The position numbers and the translations under genes are program-made. This document shows, piece by piece, positions 1 to 10,938 of a DNA stretch of 64,000 nt. The first letter of the stretch is position 1; every line of letters starts with the position of its first letter. The notes under the pieces were generated by a model, which saw only the letters and a list, made by a program, of their open reading frames with translations, had not been told where the DNA came from and did no database searches. Origin of the DNA: Aphanomyces cochlioides (taxonomy: Eukaryota; Oomycota; Saprolegniomycetes; Saprolegniales; Verrucalvaceae); assembly GCA_019828595.1 (NCBI GenBank), contig JAHQRK010000003.1, positions 1,302,001 to 1,366,000 of the forward strand, in the 5' to 3' direction.

Positions 1-1236
1 GGTGCTTCTACTCTGTCAAAGTCTACACGCGATCGAGTCAATCACCACGTCACGATCCGTCGTGTGTACCTTGAAACGTCTCCTTGCTGCGGTGAATACA
101 CACAAGACAGACGAGATCTTTGTGGGTTTCCATCGCCGCGACATGGACTTTGTCGTGTGGAATGGGATGGACGCTCTTCTGGACCGAGTAATTGATGGGC
201 ACGTGGCAGTTTGAACAGACGACTGCTGAGCAGTGCGTGCACATGAAGCGCTTGGAGTGGAAGAGCGTGAACTTCCGCTTGCAACACTGGCAATGCTTTC
301 GTGTTTGGCTACAGCATTCCACTTGAAATGAGCTCGACATGATGGAAAATACCTTACGGCCCGTCGAATGGAGCCCCGTGTGATCGGTTGCGACTGTGTC
401 AGCGACGACAGCGAGCCGCGCAGAGCGCCATGCGGCATGGCGAGCAGTCGACGGACGTACGACATGGACGTGAGTTTGTCGTAGACTCGCCAGAAACTCA
501 ACGCCGACTGGTCGCTAAAGTATTTTGGTGCCGAGCCCTTCATGTCGTGGAATGTCCTCGCGACGACTTGAATTTTGCCGTTGGGCGCCGGCACAAAGAG
601 CCAAACATCACGGAGCGTCGCGCGGTGGATCACGCCGCCGTCTGTGTGTGGTGGGAGGAAATTGTCGATGGAGTGGACCACTTTGACGAGGATATTGTCT
701 TCCCGGAGCGTCAAGTACTATGTAGAGATCATGAGAACGACGCAGGATGGAATGGATGGACGTACCTCAACGTAGACACTCTCTCGGGGATTCACACCGA
801 GGCGACTGCCCGGCATGCGGAGTTTGATGTATTTGATGCCAAGGAAGTCTGGCAAGTCTGGATCAAGCGACGGCAACGCGATGTCGTCGAGTACTGCAAG
901 GACTTGGGACGTGAGGAATTCCTTGTCGAGCAAGAGCGAGTGGAGAATCTGGTCGTCCTTGGACGTTGCAGCATAGAGCGATGTGTGGAGGTCTTCAATC
1001 GTCGTCGAGAGATAGCCGACGGTGAGGAATGTAAAGAGAGATGACGATGTTGCGTCGTGTGGCACGCTCTGCGTTTTCTTGCGAAAGACCTGCATGTTGC
1101 GTTTGTTCACAGTGAGTTTCCATCCGCTGTTGTCATGGCGTGCGTCGTCGATCCAATCTTCGCGGTGGTTGATCGCATCCACGACGGAGTCTTCCACGAG
1201 GCTCCTGTACTCCTCCATGAATCCTGTCACGGGCAT
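1..1236 (-). CDS. START-like / FYVE-like zinc-finger protein, 3' end cut by the window edge
   Basis: Four exons on the minus strand fit one continuous frame: 1236-766, 717-353, 308-70 and 22-<1. The introns are 48, 44 and 47 nt, all GT-AG. Exons 1-2 encode an N-terminal region of about 270 residues that resembles the START-like lipid-binding domain of the three related proteins at 52-59 kb. Exon 3 encodes a Cys-rich finger with spacing C-x2-C, C-x2-C, C-x2-C and a final C-x2-C (LVCLVC), the FYVE pattern, but without the canonical R(R/K)HHCR basic patch. Such proteins are expected to bind lipid on endomembranes; that is family inference. The start is the first in-frame ATG (1236); an ATG six codons later is also possible. 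The reading frame is still open at position 1, so the C terminus is missing. Confidence 0.8.
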
Positions 1237-2694
1237 CTTTGCTTATGGACTGCTCCCACACTCGAGCGTTACGCACATCGCTGGATCTTGCGGGCGGGAG
1301 AGACCACTCTCTACTTCCGTGTCATGGTGTGAGTCGGAGAGTCCCACGATTACCTCTTCGCCCCTGTTAACAACTGACAACTCTTGGGAAAAGCTGATCG
1401 GCGCACACTGCACATGTTGCCAAGCTAGAGGACAGCCAGCAAGCACTCCACGAAGCGCATGGAGCCCACGGCCAAGTCGCCACCGTCGACGTTGTCGTCC
1501 CTTGTTCCATTGAGACATTTCAAACCAAACATGTGCAATTTCTAACGTCCACCTGGAAATCTGTCTCGGTCATGAAATTTTCGCTCAAAATATCTCACCA
1601 CACCGAAATGAATCGTTAGCATACTTTAATCAAGATAAAGTTTAATTATGTTGGGATATTTTTCAAAAATTGAAGTGATTTGGCTGCGGCAATTTAATGA
1701 AAAATACTTTGTAATTGGATACACTTTACAATTTGATATTTTATGGCGTATAGGATTAGAGAGACCTTACAACTTTGTTTTGCGAGATGTGCGGCGCCGC
1801 CAAAACAAACAACTTGACATCGTTTGCGTGTTCATCAAGCGATGATATAGCGTTGGCTTGTACAAAATTTTGACGGTACTTCAGCCAAAGATGGATGGGC
1901 CGAAGCGTGTAGTCTTTCAATCGTACTTTTAACCTCCCTTCTAGATTGGAAGCATTGGTGGATTCCAAAACGTTGTTTGAACGCGACGACTGAATCACGC
2001 AGACCTCTCGGAGATCAAACAGCGCAGAGATTTATTTCAAGCTCAATGATCCCTATATCCAACATGTCGTTGTGTGCACGACCCTGACTTGAGCAACATC
2101 CTTCATAAGATGCGTCTATAAAGTCAAAATCCTCTATAATATTATATTTCTGAAGAAGGTTCCTGTATTAGTTCACGGCGACATAATGTGACTGTGATGA
2201 AAGTTACCTCGCAATATTGCGCGGATTCTTTGAAGTGGTCCGTGCGTTCTTTGAGAAGAACCTCCCCTGGCTCTGTGGTGCGCCTTTGTTATGTTGGGTA
2301 AAGAATTTGAAAAAATTCACATCCAGTAGCACTCGTCCCGGTTTTGCGTCGCGGTCGGTCCAGCTGTCATCATGCATTTCATTGACTCGTCTCGGAATTT
2401 ATCCATCGCGTTCCGTGTCAGCGTATGAAGCAACAGATCCCAAAGTCAGGGAGAGGCTGCAACGCTTCTACTCGAGTCTCACGGTGCTAAATAGCCCCGC
2501 ATGGCTACGTAGCTCCAAGTCTTTCCATGTGCATTGGTCGTGACCACATTGGCGTGGCATGCGGTACGATGCACGCGACAGATTGTACCGATAGCAGAAT
2601 GACTCACAAGGTGACGACGTGTTGCTCACAGATTGCATTACATGAGTAACAAGAGAGGGTTTCCTAGCGATAATGATGGGACTAATGAGGATGG
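1237..2694. other. Intergenic, no supported gene
   Basis: About 1.45 kb. The part from roughly 1540 to 2180 is AT-rich. Short ORFs occur on both strands (for example 1243-1518 minus and 2217-2543 plus) but show no domain, no intron-linked continuation and no compositional sign of coding. It should contain the promoter of the START-FYVE gene to the left and the 3' region of the Cys/His-cluster gene to the right. Confidence 0.5.
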
Positions 2695-3549
2695 CTACAG
2701 AGTCGAGGCTTTGGCCTTGTCCGTGTGGGTGATACAAAAGCCTCCCCGTCGTGCGGCGTGGTTGCAACCTTCGAGACTGCACCGCTTGCCACCGCCGTGG
2801 GTATAGCAGACCCCTTTGCCTTGTGCTGTCTTGGTGCAACCATCGACGGAGCACTTGCGACCACCGCCATGGCCGACGCAGAGCCCGCTCTTGTGTGCAC
2901 ATTTGCCGCAGCCGTCCACTTTGCACAAGTGGCGGCCGCCATGTTCTTTGCATACGCCCTTGCGTTTTGCAATGCGGTGGCAGTTGTCAAAGCGACATCG
3001 GCTGCCGCCGCCATGGGATTTGCAATAGCCGCCGCTTTGTGCTGTGGTGTCGCATCCTTCGTCGAGACACTTCTTGCCGCCGCCATGGGAGATGCAAAAG
3101 CCGCCAGCGAGACCGTACTTGGAGCAACCGAGATGTTTGCATCGGCGGTTCGCGTACTTTGGTCGGACGTCTGACATGGCAGGGGACACTGGTGTGGCTG
3201 GAGTTTGCTGTGGCGCGGCGGGCGGCGTCGCAAAGCATTGGCGAAAGTGGTTCAAGCAGAGTTGGTTCATCTTGGCGAATCTGTCACAGAGGTCGACGAC
3301 GCATGGCGTCGCATCGACGGTCGGCTTGGGGCTTCCCACGACGGTCAGGAATGGGTTGCATGGCGCCATGTCGACTTGTCGTGGGGTCAATGGCGGTAAC
3401 CGTTTGTGTGATGGTGTGGTAGATGGTGTGCTGCAGCTCACGAATCGATGAAAGCTCGGCAAGGCCGACGACGCTGCAGCTGTATGGTTGGCAGGACTCA
3501 ATGCCGGTCGTAGAATGACTGCAGGATGGGCATGCGTCGGTGTGTTCAT
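2695..3549 (-). CDS. Tandem C-x4-C-x9-C-x2-H zinc-cluster protein ('WRKY19-like' oomycete family)
   Basis: A single-exon protein of 284 residues from ATG 3549. The N-terminal half (about 140 residues) is Pro/Ser/Thr-rich and low in complexity. The C-terminal half holds six consecutive 24-residue repeats, each C-x4-C-x9-C-x2-H and most followed by GGG plus a basic pair. The 24-residue period is also visible in the DNA as a 72-bp repeat. Such repeats are common in oomycete proteins that automated pipelines often name 'WRKY transcription factor 19', although no WRKYGQK motif is present here. The spacing suggests zinc binding and possibly nucleic-acid binding, but the function is unknown. A longer ORF extends upstream to 3573 only through a TTG codon, so ATG 3549 is preferred. 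Overlapping plus-strand ORFs at 2725-3422 are shadows of the repeat composition. Confidence 0.85.
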   Translation of the reverse strand: MNTPTHAHPAVILRPALSPANHTAAASSALPSFHRFVSCSTPSTTPSHKRLPPLTPRQVDMAPCNPFLTVVGSPKPTVDATPCVVDLCDRFAKMNQLCLNHFRQCFATPPAAPQQTPATPVSPAMSDVRPKYANRRCKHLGCSKYGLAGGFCISHGGGKKCLDEGCDTTAQSGGYCKSHGGGSRCRFDNCHRIAKRKGVCKEHGGRHLCKVDGCGKCAHKSGLCVGHGGGRKCSVDGCTKTAQGKGVCYTHGGGKRCSLEGCNHAARRGGFCITHTDKAKASTL

Positions 3550-4588
3550 GCTGCTTGCGCGCAAGTGTGACAATGGGAGAATGAGACGTGCTCGTATGCA
3601 CCCGAGCTACCCATACAACGCCAACACTCGAGTAATTTCGCAAGTTCTTTACAAGCTTGAAGAATATGGGAACCGAATACTTGCTTCGGGGCGTAGCGGC
3701 TAGGCAAGTCCGCCCCACCCTCTCTCCAACAAAGTTGTGAGAGACGCGTTAGTGCAGCTACCAAATGGTCCTCGTCGGAGCTCCTCGAAACCAAATGTCG
3801 AAAACCAACGTCTAGAGGTCGTCTAATTTGTCCTCTGACGTTCTCTCTCTCTCGGTGCGACCGACGCTGTAGCACCTGGAGACCCTCCACGCGTCGTCTG
3901 TAAGCCAAGAACGAGTCGACTTGCATCCTCGTGCGCTTCAGACCCGTCCATGTTCGAGATTGCCGACAAGTGCAAAGTGCACTTTGTGTCTATTTTGACT
4001 CAAAGAACGGTCGTCCATCCATGTTGTTGGTGGGAAAGTCGTCGACACAAGTCCATCTTTTGCGTGTCAACATAGCAGAAGAAACGACGGATTCTTCTGA
4101 AAACAACCCTGTCGACTGCAATCTCTCTGGGTGGTTCCATGACCCATGAGCAGCAGCAAGAGGCAGCACCTGCACGCTCTGCCTTCGCATTCTCGCGTTC
4201 GACTTGGCGGCGGTCGTACCGTGCGACGAAAAAAGGGCGAGGCGCGCGAAGGTTCGACAATCGGCTCTCCGAACACGCTGGATAGTCCGTGTCCTTCGTG
4301 CCGTGCCTCTCAATCTGACATTGCACAACGACTGCTCCTTCCTGAAACTTTGCTCTCTCCATCCACATGGCATTCGGGAAGGGGTGGCAGAACGTCGATG
4401 GCTCCCACACTTCTGTGTCTACAGAAGAAAAGAAAAGTCCGACGAATGCAGCCGCCGCTCTGCTTCTGACTCTTTCTCACTCTGGACAAGAGAGAGCGAC
4501 GAGTCGTGCTCCCTACTACTGCTCCATGCCTCTGCTTCTCCACAAGAGAGGGGACGGCGACGGAGCAAATGATATGGATTGCCCAACA
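3550..4588. other. Intergenic, no supported gene
   Basis: About 1 kb between the Cys/His-cluster gene and the 3' end of the RNF32-like gene. Several overlapping ORFs exist on both strands (3546-3926, 3990-4410, 4204-4572), but none shows a domain, an intron-joined partner or one dominant frame. It probably holds the promoter of the minus-strand gene ending at 2695. Confidence 0.45.
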
Positions 4589-5927
4589 TTACGACTGGGT
4601 GGGACTCGTTGGGTGCAACATGTTCGACGAGCTTGGGCGCAATGCAAACGTCATGTCCGGGGCAAGCACGCGCGCCTCGTAGTGGCTGCGGCAGACTGGA
4701 CAGAGGGGAATTTCGTAAATGTTGAACGACTCAAAGGCGTCGAGGCAGTCGGCGTGGAGGACGTGCGAGCAACTGAGGAGCGTCACGGGTTTCATCGCAG
4801 AGCTACACGTAGAACCACCGTCGTGACATACAACCGCGGTAGTCACACGCACTCGATCAAGTTGATACAAATTGGACACTCTTTTTCGTCACGCAGGACA
4901 GCCTGCAACGCCAGTGGGGAGTACGCACTTGGGCGACGATACCTTACGCAACGCTTCGTACCACTTGTCGACCGTCATCAAGCCGTCGCAACTGGTGGTT
5001 GAGCTCCCTCCGTTCAACACTTGGCGGCTCAGCGACATGGACTTGTCAAATTCAGCCAAGAGGGCGTCGATGGAATCTTCCCGGGCGTCTATCGCACGCA
5101 CGATGCGGCTGCTGATCGACGAGAGCCTACACCGATTGTCATCCATCGTCGTACAGTGCAGTGTCGGGTCGACTTGGTCACGTAGAACGCTTTCCGCCGC
5201 GAGGGGCTCCCCCGACCACTCTTGTAGAACTACCTCCCACGCCATGTCAAGCCCCCGACAGGAGACGACGGACCTGGTTGAGCAGCTGAGGATATCGCTT
5301 CCGCACGAGAAATCGGCGAACACATGCCTACGACAGAGATGAAACTCATGCGCCAGGAAGGGCAATGACCAGTACGTACCTGGACTTTCACGGCACACTG
5401 CATGCGGTAGATGCGCTCGCCTTGCTTGGTGAGCCGCTTCTGGTAGTTTTGCTTGCGGCAGAGAGGACACACGCGCTGGTTTGTCCGGAGGAAGCGCTCA
5501 AAGCTCGCGAGGCAATTGTGGTGGAACATGTGCGAGCAGCTCAAGATCACTTTGGCATCAAGACCAAACGGCTCGCGGCAGATCGAGCACGGGTGCGCCG
5601 TGTCCCCGCGCTCCTCTGCCATCGCTTCGCATTCCTCCCACTGGTTTTGGCTCAATTTTGGTGGAGGCGCTTGCACCTAGGACACTCTCAAGTCGTGCCA
5701 AGCCATCAGGAAGGGTGTACCAAGCCCTTCTTTTGAGCCAACGTGAGCTTGATCCGTCGGTTGTTTGGCTTGAATGACCCGCAAGCAGAGCACCGAGCGC
5801 TCTCATCTTCGTTCTCGAGAGTGCATGAGTCACAGACCCAAACCTTTCGGTACTCCGTGCCCGAGTGGAGACGCTCTTGAGCGGTCAGTGCTTGAGCTTT
5901 CACAGGGTTCTTCTTGCGCGCTGGCAT
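4589..5927 (-). CDS. RNF32-like protein: RanBP2 zinc finger, RING, IQ motif, RING
   Basis: Six exons keep one frame: 5927-5721, 5676-5380, 5327-5274, 5233-4943, 4902-4853 and 4802-4589, giving 370 codons including the stop. Introns are 44, 52, 40, 40 and 50 nt. Exon 1 carries a RanBP2-type finger (W-V-C-x2-C...C-x2-C). Exon 2 carries RING 1 (CSIC, CSHMFHHNC, CPLC). The exon 2/3 junction rebuilds an IQ calmodulin-binding motif around residues 164-182. The last exons carry RING 2 (CPIC, CSHVLHADC, CPVC), which appears only after the two last introns are removed. RING-IQ-RING is the RNF32 arrangement, suggesting an E3 ubiquitin ligase regulated by calmodulin; the added RanBP2 finger could bind ubiquitin. 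The 40-nt intron at 5234-5273 has a weak donor (GTCCGT) but is needed to keep the frame. Confidence 0.88.
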
Positions 5928-6473
5928 CGAGAGGTTTAAACTCCGAACGAGATGATCCTAGCCAGCGAGTTGGCGAACTTTCCGAGCTAGCTAGACGTGC
6001 CTGAAACGCGGCTGCATTGACAATCGTTGACATGCCTTTGCCAGCTACAGCAATCATGTAAGCTCCAAAGCAATCGTAGAAGAGAAACCATTCACAAGTC
6101 TCTCGCGGCGGGGTTTTGGTGCCATGGACGGCGACCTTTCTGCGCCGACAGTTACAAAGCGGTTACAAAACAGTTTCACACGTTGCCACGGCGAACACAG
6201 TGCGATGTATTCTGCCGTGAGCTTGGAGATGGCATGCTTGTAATGGGTTGGACATATTAGAGATATGGGGATTCATCCTATCTCTCTAGAGAAGAGAGGC
6301 GATGACCAAGCGGCTGCACTGCTAGCTAACCAAGCGCTGGCATCCTCACATCTTAATTATCCAAGCACGAATGGGTCCGGAGATCTTCTTATCCTGTCGT
6401 CAGTTGTAGCTGCATCTCTTGACGATGGATTTGTGCTTGCTCTGGCATTGAATTGTTTCCACCCACCATTGCG
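5928..6473. promoter_or_regulatory. Divergent intergenic region between the RNF32-like and tandem-PDZ genes
   Basis: 545 bp separate two divergent start codons (5927 minus, 6474 plus). ORFs crossing it show no recognisable domain. By position it should contain both promoters; I could not point to a specific element. Confidence 0.4.
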
Positions 6474-7166
6474 ATGGTATCTGCACTCCCCGCGGCACCG
6501 TCGCTGCCTGACAGAGTGTCTATGATGTCTACGGCATCGGTCTCATCACGTTCGTCATTGGCAAGTCGTCCCAAACGAGAGATCTACTGCATTGAGTGGC
6601 AGGACGGACTTCTTGGTCTAACACTTTGCCGAAACGAAGATAGCCTTCCATGTGTGCGAAGACTCACTGGAAAAGGTGCTGGAGCTCACGGCATTGACGT
6701 GGCCCGTGTTGGCGATATTCTCGTTGAAATCAACGGCGCATCCACCGAGGAAATGGGATATCAAGCTTCCATTTTAGCCATGAGAAGCATCGAGAAGCCC
6801 GCTCTTCTCAAGTTCAGACGTCCTCGACGCCCTCCATGCTTTTCGGGCAGATTGACCGCCTTGTTGTTGGAGAATATGCCGAGGGATGCGACCATGTATG
6901 ACATTGTTTGGTACTCTGGCCAGCTTGGACTCAAGTTCCAGCAGTCGTCGACTGACGTCACGGAGATTTCTCGTGTCACTGGGCGAGGAAGCGCCAGTGG
7001 CATTGATCATGCCAACGTCGGCGATCAACTTGTCGCTATTAATGGTTTGCCCGTCGTCGAATGCACGTTCGAAAACACATTGCGGTTGATCACAAACACT
7101 GCCAAGCCCGTCGTTCTTCGCTTCCGCCCTTGCAATCGTGAGATGGAGGTGGCTGCAGTACAATAA
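6474..7166 (+). CDS. Tandem PDZ-domain protein
   Basis: A single exon of 230 residues from ATG 6474; the ORF extends 21 nt upstream only through a TTG. After a short Ser-rich leader it carries two PDZ-like modules, about residues 40-120 and 140-223. Each has a G-L-x-L/F carboxylate-binding loop (LLGLTL, QLGLKF), then a conserved VGD-x-L-V-x-I-NG segment and a closing LKFR/LRFR strand. PDZ pairs usually act as scaffolds that bind C-terminal peptides. No signal peptide, membrane segment or catalytic domain is present. Such short multi-PDZ proteins are common in oomycetes; the partner is unknown. It lies upstream of and in the same orientation as the EF-hand gene, 272 bp apart, so each probably has its own promoter. 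Confidence 0.85.
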   Translation: MVSALPAAPSLPDRVSMMSTASVSSRSSLASRPKREIYCIEWQDGLLGLTLCRNEDSLPCVRRLTGKGAGAHGIDVARVGDILVEINGASTEEMGYQASILAMRSIEKPALLKFRRPRRPPCFSGRLTALLLENMPRDATMYDIVWYSGQLGLKFQQSSTDVTEISRVTGRGSASGIDHANVGDQLVAINGLPVVECTFENTLRLITNTAKPVVLRFRPCNREMEVAAVQ

Positions 7167-7438
7167 CATTCCTCTTGCTATCGAAACACGACTAGATACG
7201 TTGCAAACCCTGGGGATGTGATGCCTTTCAACTCGGACAGCTCCACCGCGGTCGCGAACGTGGCAACCAGCAAGTTAGATATCCTCGAAGCGGTTAAGAC
7301 ATTTAAACTAACTCATTGTGCACTTGGCACTTGACTCGTGGAGAAAGATCGACTGTCACCGTGCAGCAGCTTCATCGACATTCTTGCCATTGTAACTGCT
7401 ACGTTGGACGAAACTGCCGTGAAACCACGATTGACCAA

Positions 7439-8658
7439 ATGACGTCCCAGTTGGTACGACACCTCATCTGCACCGTCGTTCGTGTAGCTGAAGCGGTGAT
7501 TCTAGTGGAATGCCGACGTCTCTGCCATCCTAGAGAAGATGCGCTCGACTCTTCAAGCGAAAGGTTCGCAGCAGCTCTCAGACCTTCGAGCTTATTGTAG
7601 CCAAATGGATAAGAAGGGTGAAGGTTTGCTCGTGCGTCGAGGTATGCGCAAGGACTTGCTTTTATATTCACCGCTTTGCTGGTTTACAGAAGCCGAAGCG
7701 TGTTTGAACTTCTTTGGACTCTTCCCAACGTCTCAAGATCTCGGAACCCTCATGCGAATTTACGGCCCGCACATGGGCTCGACGTCACAGCTAGCTTGGC
7801 AGCCGTTCTTGGACGCCTTGGAGGTTAGATCAGTCTAGTGATGGCTCTTATTGTGTGCAATGCTTAGGGCCGTCTTTCGTCGACTCGCGAAGCCATTGTG
7901 CGCAAGTCGTACGATGCAATCGTGGCCAAATGCAACAACCAAAGTGTGGAAGCCTTTGCTGACTTTGCGCGATTCCACTTGCATCCTTTCGCGCTTCGTG
8001 GCATCACTCCAGCCGAGACGCTTCGCTGTGAATTCGCCTCAGGTCTAACCAAAACTCTTGCTTCCACTGGCACAGTACGGGAGACTTCTTCTCATGGCTT
8101 TACAAGGACTTTGATAGACTGCAGTGACGCACGACCTGTTCTTGGTAGGACGAAATGAACGACGCTGATAGAACTTGTGACTTGTAGGCTTATTACGTCA
8201 CAATTAGTCATGCCATTCCATCAGACGACGACTTTCAGAGCATGATGCAAGGAGTGTGGAACGTCAACGGGCTCAAGATTGTCCGTGTCGCTCCTGTGTT
8301 CGGAGAGCACAAAGCAGAGCTCTTACGCAAGCTTGAGGAAAAAGCCAACGAGTACGTAATAATTCCTTTGCTCTACGGTCGTGACTTTATGAATAGTACT
8401 GAGCTGCCTCGGGCTGTGCTCGTCAAGGCTTTGAAAAAGTTTGACAAGCACGAAACGGGCTCTGTGAGTGAATCCGAATTCGTTCAAGCGATTCAAGTGT
8501 TTGGCTTTCATTTGTCTCCCGAACAAGTCCAAGGTGAGCCACGATTTGCCTTGCAGTTCGTGTCAGCCCTCTCAATAGACACGTTTCGCCGCGGTGAAAC
8601 CGACAAAGTTGGCAAACTACGCACCGAGTGGTTTGCAGACTACATTTGCACCAACTAG
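7439..8658 (+). CDS. Calcyphosin-like EF-hand protein
   Basis: Seven exons keep one frame: 7439-7453, 7506-7823, 7868-8074, 8118-8144, 8188-8351, 8397-8533 and 8579-8658, giving 315 residues. Introns are 52, 44, 43, 43, 45 and 45 nt. The text AYYVTISHAIPSDDDF and the helix-loop-helix that follows match the calcyphosin/CAPSL layout of degenerate EF-hand pairs. The clearest loop is D-K-H-E-T-G-S-V-S-E-S-E, near residue 225. Several expected Ca ligands are missing in the other loops, so calcium affinity may be low. The tiny first exon (MTSQL) is inferred because it gives a good GTACGA donor and joins directly to the conserved frame. The third intron could instead be an 82-nt one at 8043-8124; I prefer 8075-8117 for its donor and size. 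Confidence 0.75.
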
Positions 8659-8829
8659 CCTCGCGTCTTGCCCTGCACGGCTCGAGGAGACTTCATTATC
8701 TGCCATTACCATGGCTAGCTTTGACATAAAAGTTGCATGATCTTATTGACATGGATATGACGTGGCGTTCTGAAACGGCTTGATGAGATTCAATAAACTG
8801 ATATAATGTTAGCCACATTTTAGAGGTTA

Positions 8830-9508
8830 GTACTCTGGTCCGCAATGATTGTCACATTAGACTTTTCAGTGGAGTTTCGTTGGTCCTCTTCGAGGAATTC
8901 TACATTTGATTGGTGCAAATGAAAGTGCTTTATCTCCTCTTTGATTGGATATATTTATTCAGGCGAAATTCATTGCCATGTAGGAGAAACAATGCCTCAA
9001 AGTTTGTCCTCTGATTCAAATTACAGAAAATCTTACGCCAGTGAATCAAATCGCAATGAAACGCGGTCCCACCTCACACACAAATAGATCACTTAGTCTC
9101 CGATATATTAACGGTATTTTTGAGAGACTATCGATCAAGACGCTCAAATTCGATGCTCACAACTCAAACCGAATGGTCTGGCTCTAAGGCCCTTTTCCGG
9201 CGACCCTGTGAGCTCCTGTGTCCGTCCACGCATCACTGGAACATATTGAATAAGTTTGTATGCATTTGCAGGGCCAAATATGGCGCCTAGAGACGTGAGC
9301 AAAGCTAAATGTGATGAGGTCTCTAATATTATTAGGTCATATGTATATTTACTATTTTGTATGCCAATTTTATCTTTTATGAATAATACTTTGATTTAAA
9401 TATGCTAAAATTTGATAAACTCTTCAAACTGTTTCATACTAAAACCACGTTAACAAGAATTGTACTCCAAAAAATATGCAATGTGACAATCATTTCGGAC
9501 CAGAGTAG
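8830..9508. mobile_element. Mariner-type MITE 1
   Basis: A 679-bp element with terminal inverted repeats of about 29 bp. Left end GTACTCTGGTCCGCAATGAT and onward; right end, reverse-complemented, CTACTCTGGTCCGAAATGAT and onward. It is flanked by TA at 8828-8829 and 9509-9510, the Tc1/mariner target duplication. There is no transposase ORF inside, so it is non-autonomous. Confidence 0.8.
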
Positions 9509-9589
9509 TACATTAGATATCCGCACTTGTCCTGCTTGCAATGCTCCACATTGCGTTAGGATACGAGGGAAGTGTAATACTACGTAATA

Positions 9590-10289
9590 CTACTCTGGTC
9601 CGGAATAATTGTCCCATTGTTAAAACCACTGCATTATCTTGATATTAGTATACCGATGAAAATAGTTAAACTCTGATAATTGATTTAACTTGAACTTTGC
9701 ATTTAGTTAAACAGTTAAGCAAATAAAACGCTACGTTAAACTACATTTTCCTAGTACGTTAAATGTATCCTTTTAGCGCCATGCCGCGCCATGGACTTCG
9801 CAAGGCGCAAGCAAAGTAGCGGGAAGTCACAGACGCTTATTGTTGGTGATATTCGAAAGATTATCATATTTGCTACGATATTACATGAGATTTCTTTTGA
9901 ACGGTGACCCGGTAATGACGAATATCGTTATCATAAACATCCCTCTTGATATGATCCTTTTTCCATCGCGATGCATGGTAGTTGATCGCTTGCACACACA
10001 TGCATAGTCAGGACAAGGAGAGTACTATTCTTAAGTGGCTAATGTGAAAAGAAGCCCCAATACCGGCGTTTTGAACGACCAGCGGAGGATTAACTAGCCC
10101 AAGGACCGACACGACATTTTCGTCGATTCGTATCTTGACAACCACTTTGAATCAAGGCCGCCAGAATACATCCAATCAAAGTTGAGATCAAGAGCTTTCA
10201 TTTAAGCCAATCAAACAAGGAAATGGATGTTTTGTTGAATTTGACCGCCAATCCGAAAACAATGGGACAATTAATATGGACCAGAGTAG
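9590..10289. mobile_element. Mariner-type MITE 2
   Basis: A 700-bp element only 81 bp to the right of MITE 1. Left TIR CTACTCTGGTCCGGAATAAT and onward; right TIR (reverse complement) CTACTCTGGTCCATATTAAT and onward, about 31 bp with a few mismatches. TA duplications flank it at 9588-9589 and 10290-10291. It has no coding capacity. The ends are close to but distinct from MITE 1, so this is a second insertion of the same or a sister family rather than a tandem copy. Confidence 0.8.
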
Positions 10290-10291
10290 TA

Positions 10292-10938
10292 TTTGTTTTT
10301 ACAATTGTTTGTTCCATTCCCGTGCCATTTTTGGGAACTGAAGTCAAATTTACGTCCTCCAAACCATCTCCTATTAATAGAAATCTCGCATCAACCGATA
10401 AATTGTGCGATTGGATAATACTTACATATACATTGGGCTAACGCAAATATTAAGTACGATGGACCGTTGAAAAAGTCGTTTTAAATTTTTGGCGGTTGGA
10501 TTCAAACGGTCAGTCAAAATTGTATTTTTATTCAATGGTGCCGCGGAAGTGCGTTTCATGGGTTTCATCGTGCATTTTAATTTTATATCTTGAACATACT
10601 ATACTGGGCGGTTCATCGGGATGGAACAACTGAAAATAAAATGGCGAAAACTGCAATTTTTTTATTCGACGCCGTCAGAGGGCCTTATTGTGAGATGTCG
10701 ATTCGTTATGTTTTCGCATCTAGATGGACTCGGATGTCATCGCGCCTGTTGGACCTTGAAGTTTGTATCCAGCCCGAACATGTCCAACTGCCTCATCGTT
10801 CACAAATCTGAAATGCCGCATTGCATGTCGTACGATCAATCCCGCACTCGGACATCGGCGTATGGATCTCAACGCCGTGATCTAGACATGATGTGAAGGT
10901 ATCTCAACAGGACATCGTGTCCTCATGCACTGGATAGG
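10292..10938. other. Left flank of the satellite with degenerate repeat remnants
   Basis: No gene is supported. The last 120 bp or so (for example GTGATCTAGACATGATGTGA near 10876) resemble the ATCTAGACATG core of the satellite sub-repeats but are heavily diverged, as expected for the edge of an array that escapes homogenisation. ORFs at 10223-10441 and 10590-10896 have no recognisable features. Confidence 0.5.

Noticed and set aside
309..357. 36-nt intron (322-357) in the first START-FYVE gene
   Set aside because: It does not restore the finger frame. A 44-nt intron at 309-352 restores it and matches the usual intron size here.
2217..2543. 108-codon plus-strand ORF
   Set aside because: No domain, no splice-linked partner, and an overlapping minus-strand ORF of similar quality.
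2725..3422. Plus-strand ORFs of 149 and 223 codons opposite the zinc-cluster gene
   Set aside because: Repetitive Ala/Cys/His/Arg composition mirrors the 72-bp repeats of the minus-strand gene; the minus-strand reading has perfect zinc-ligand spacing.
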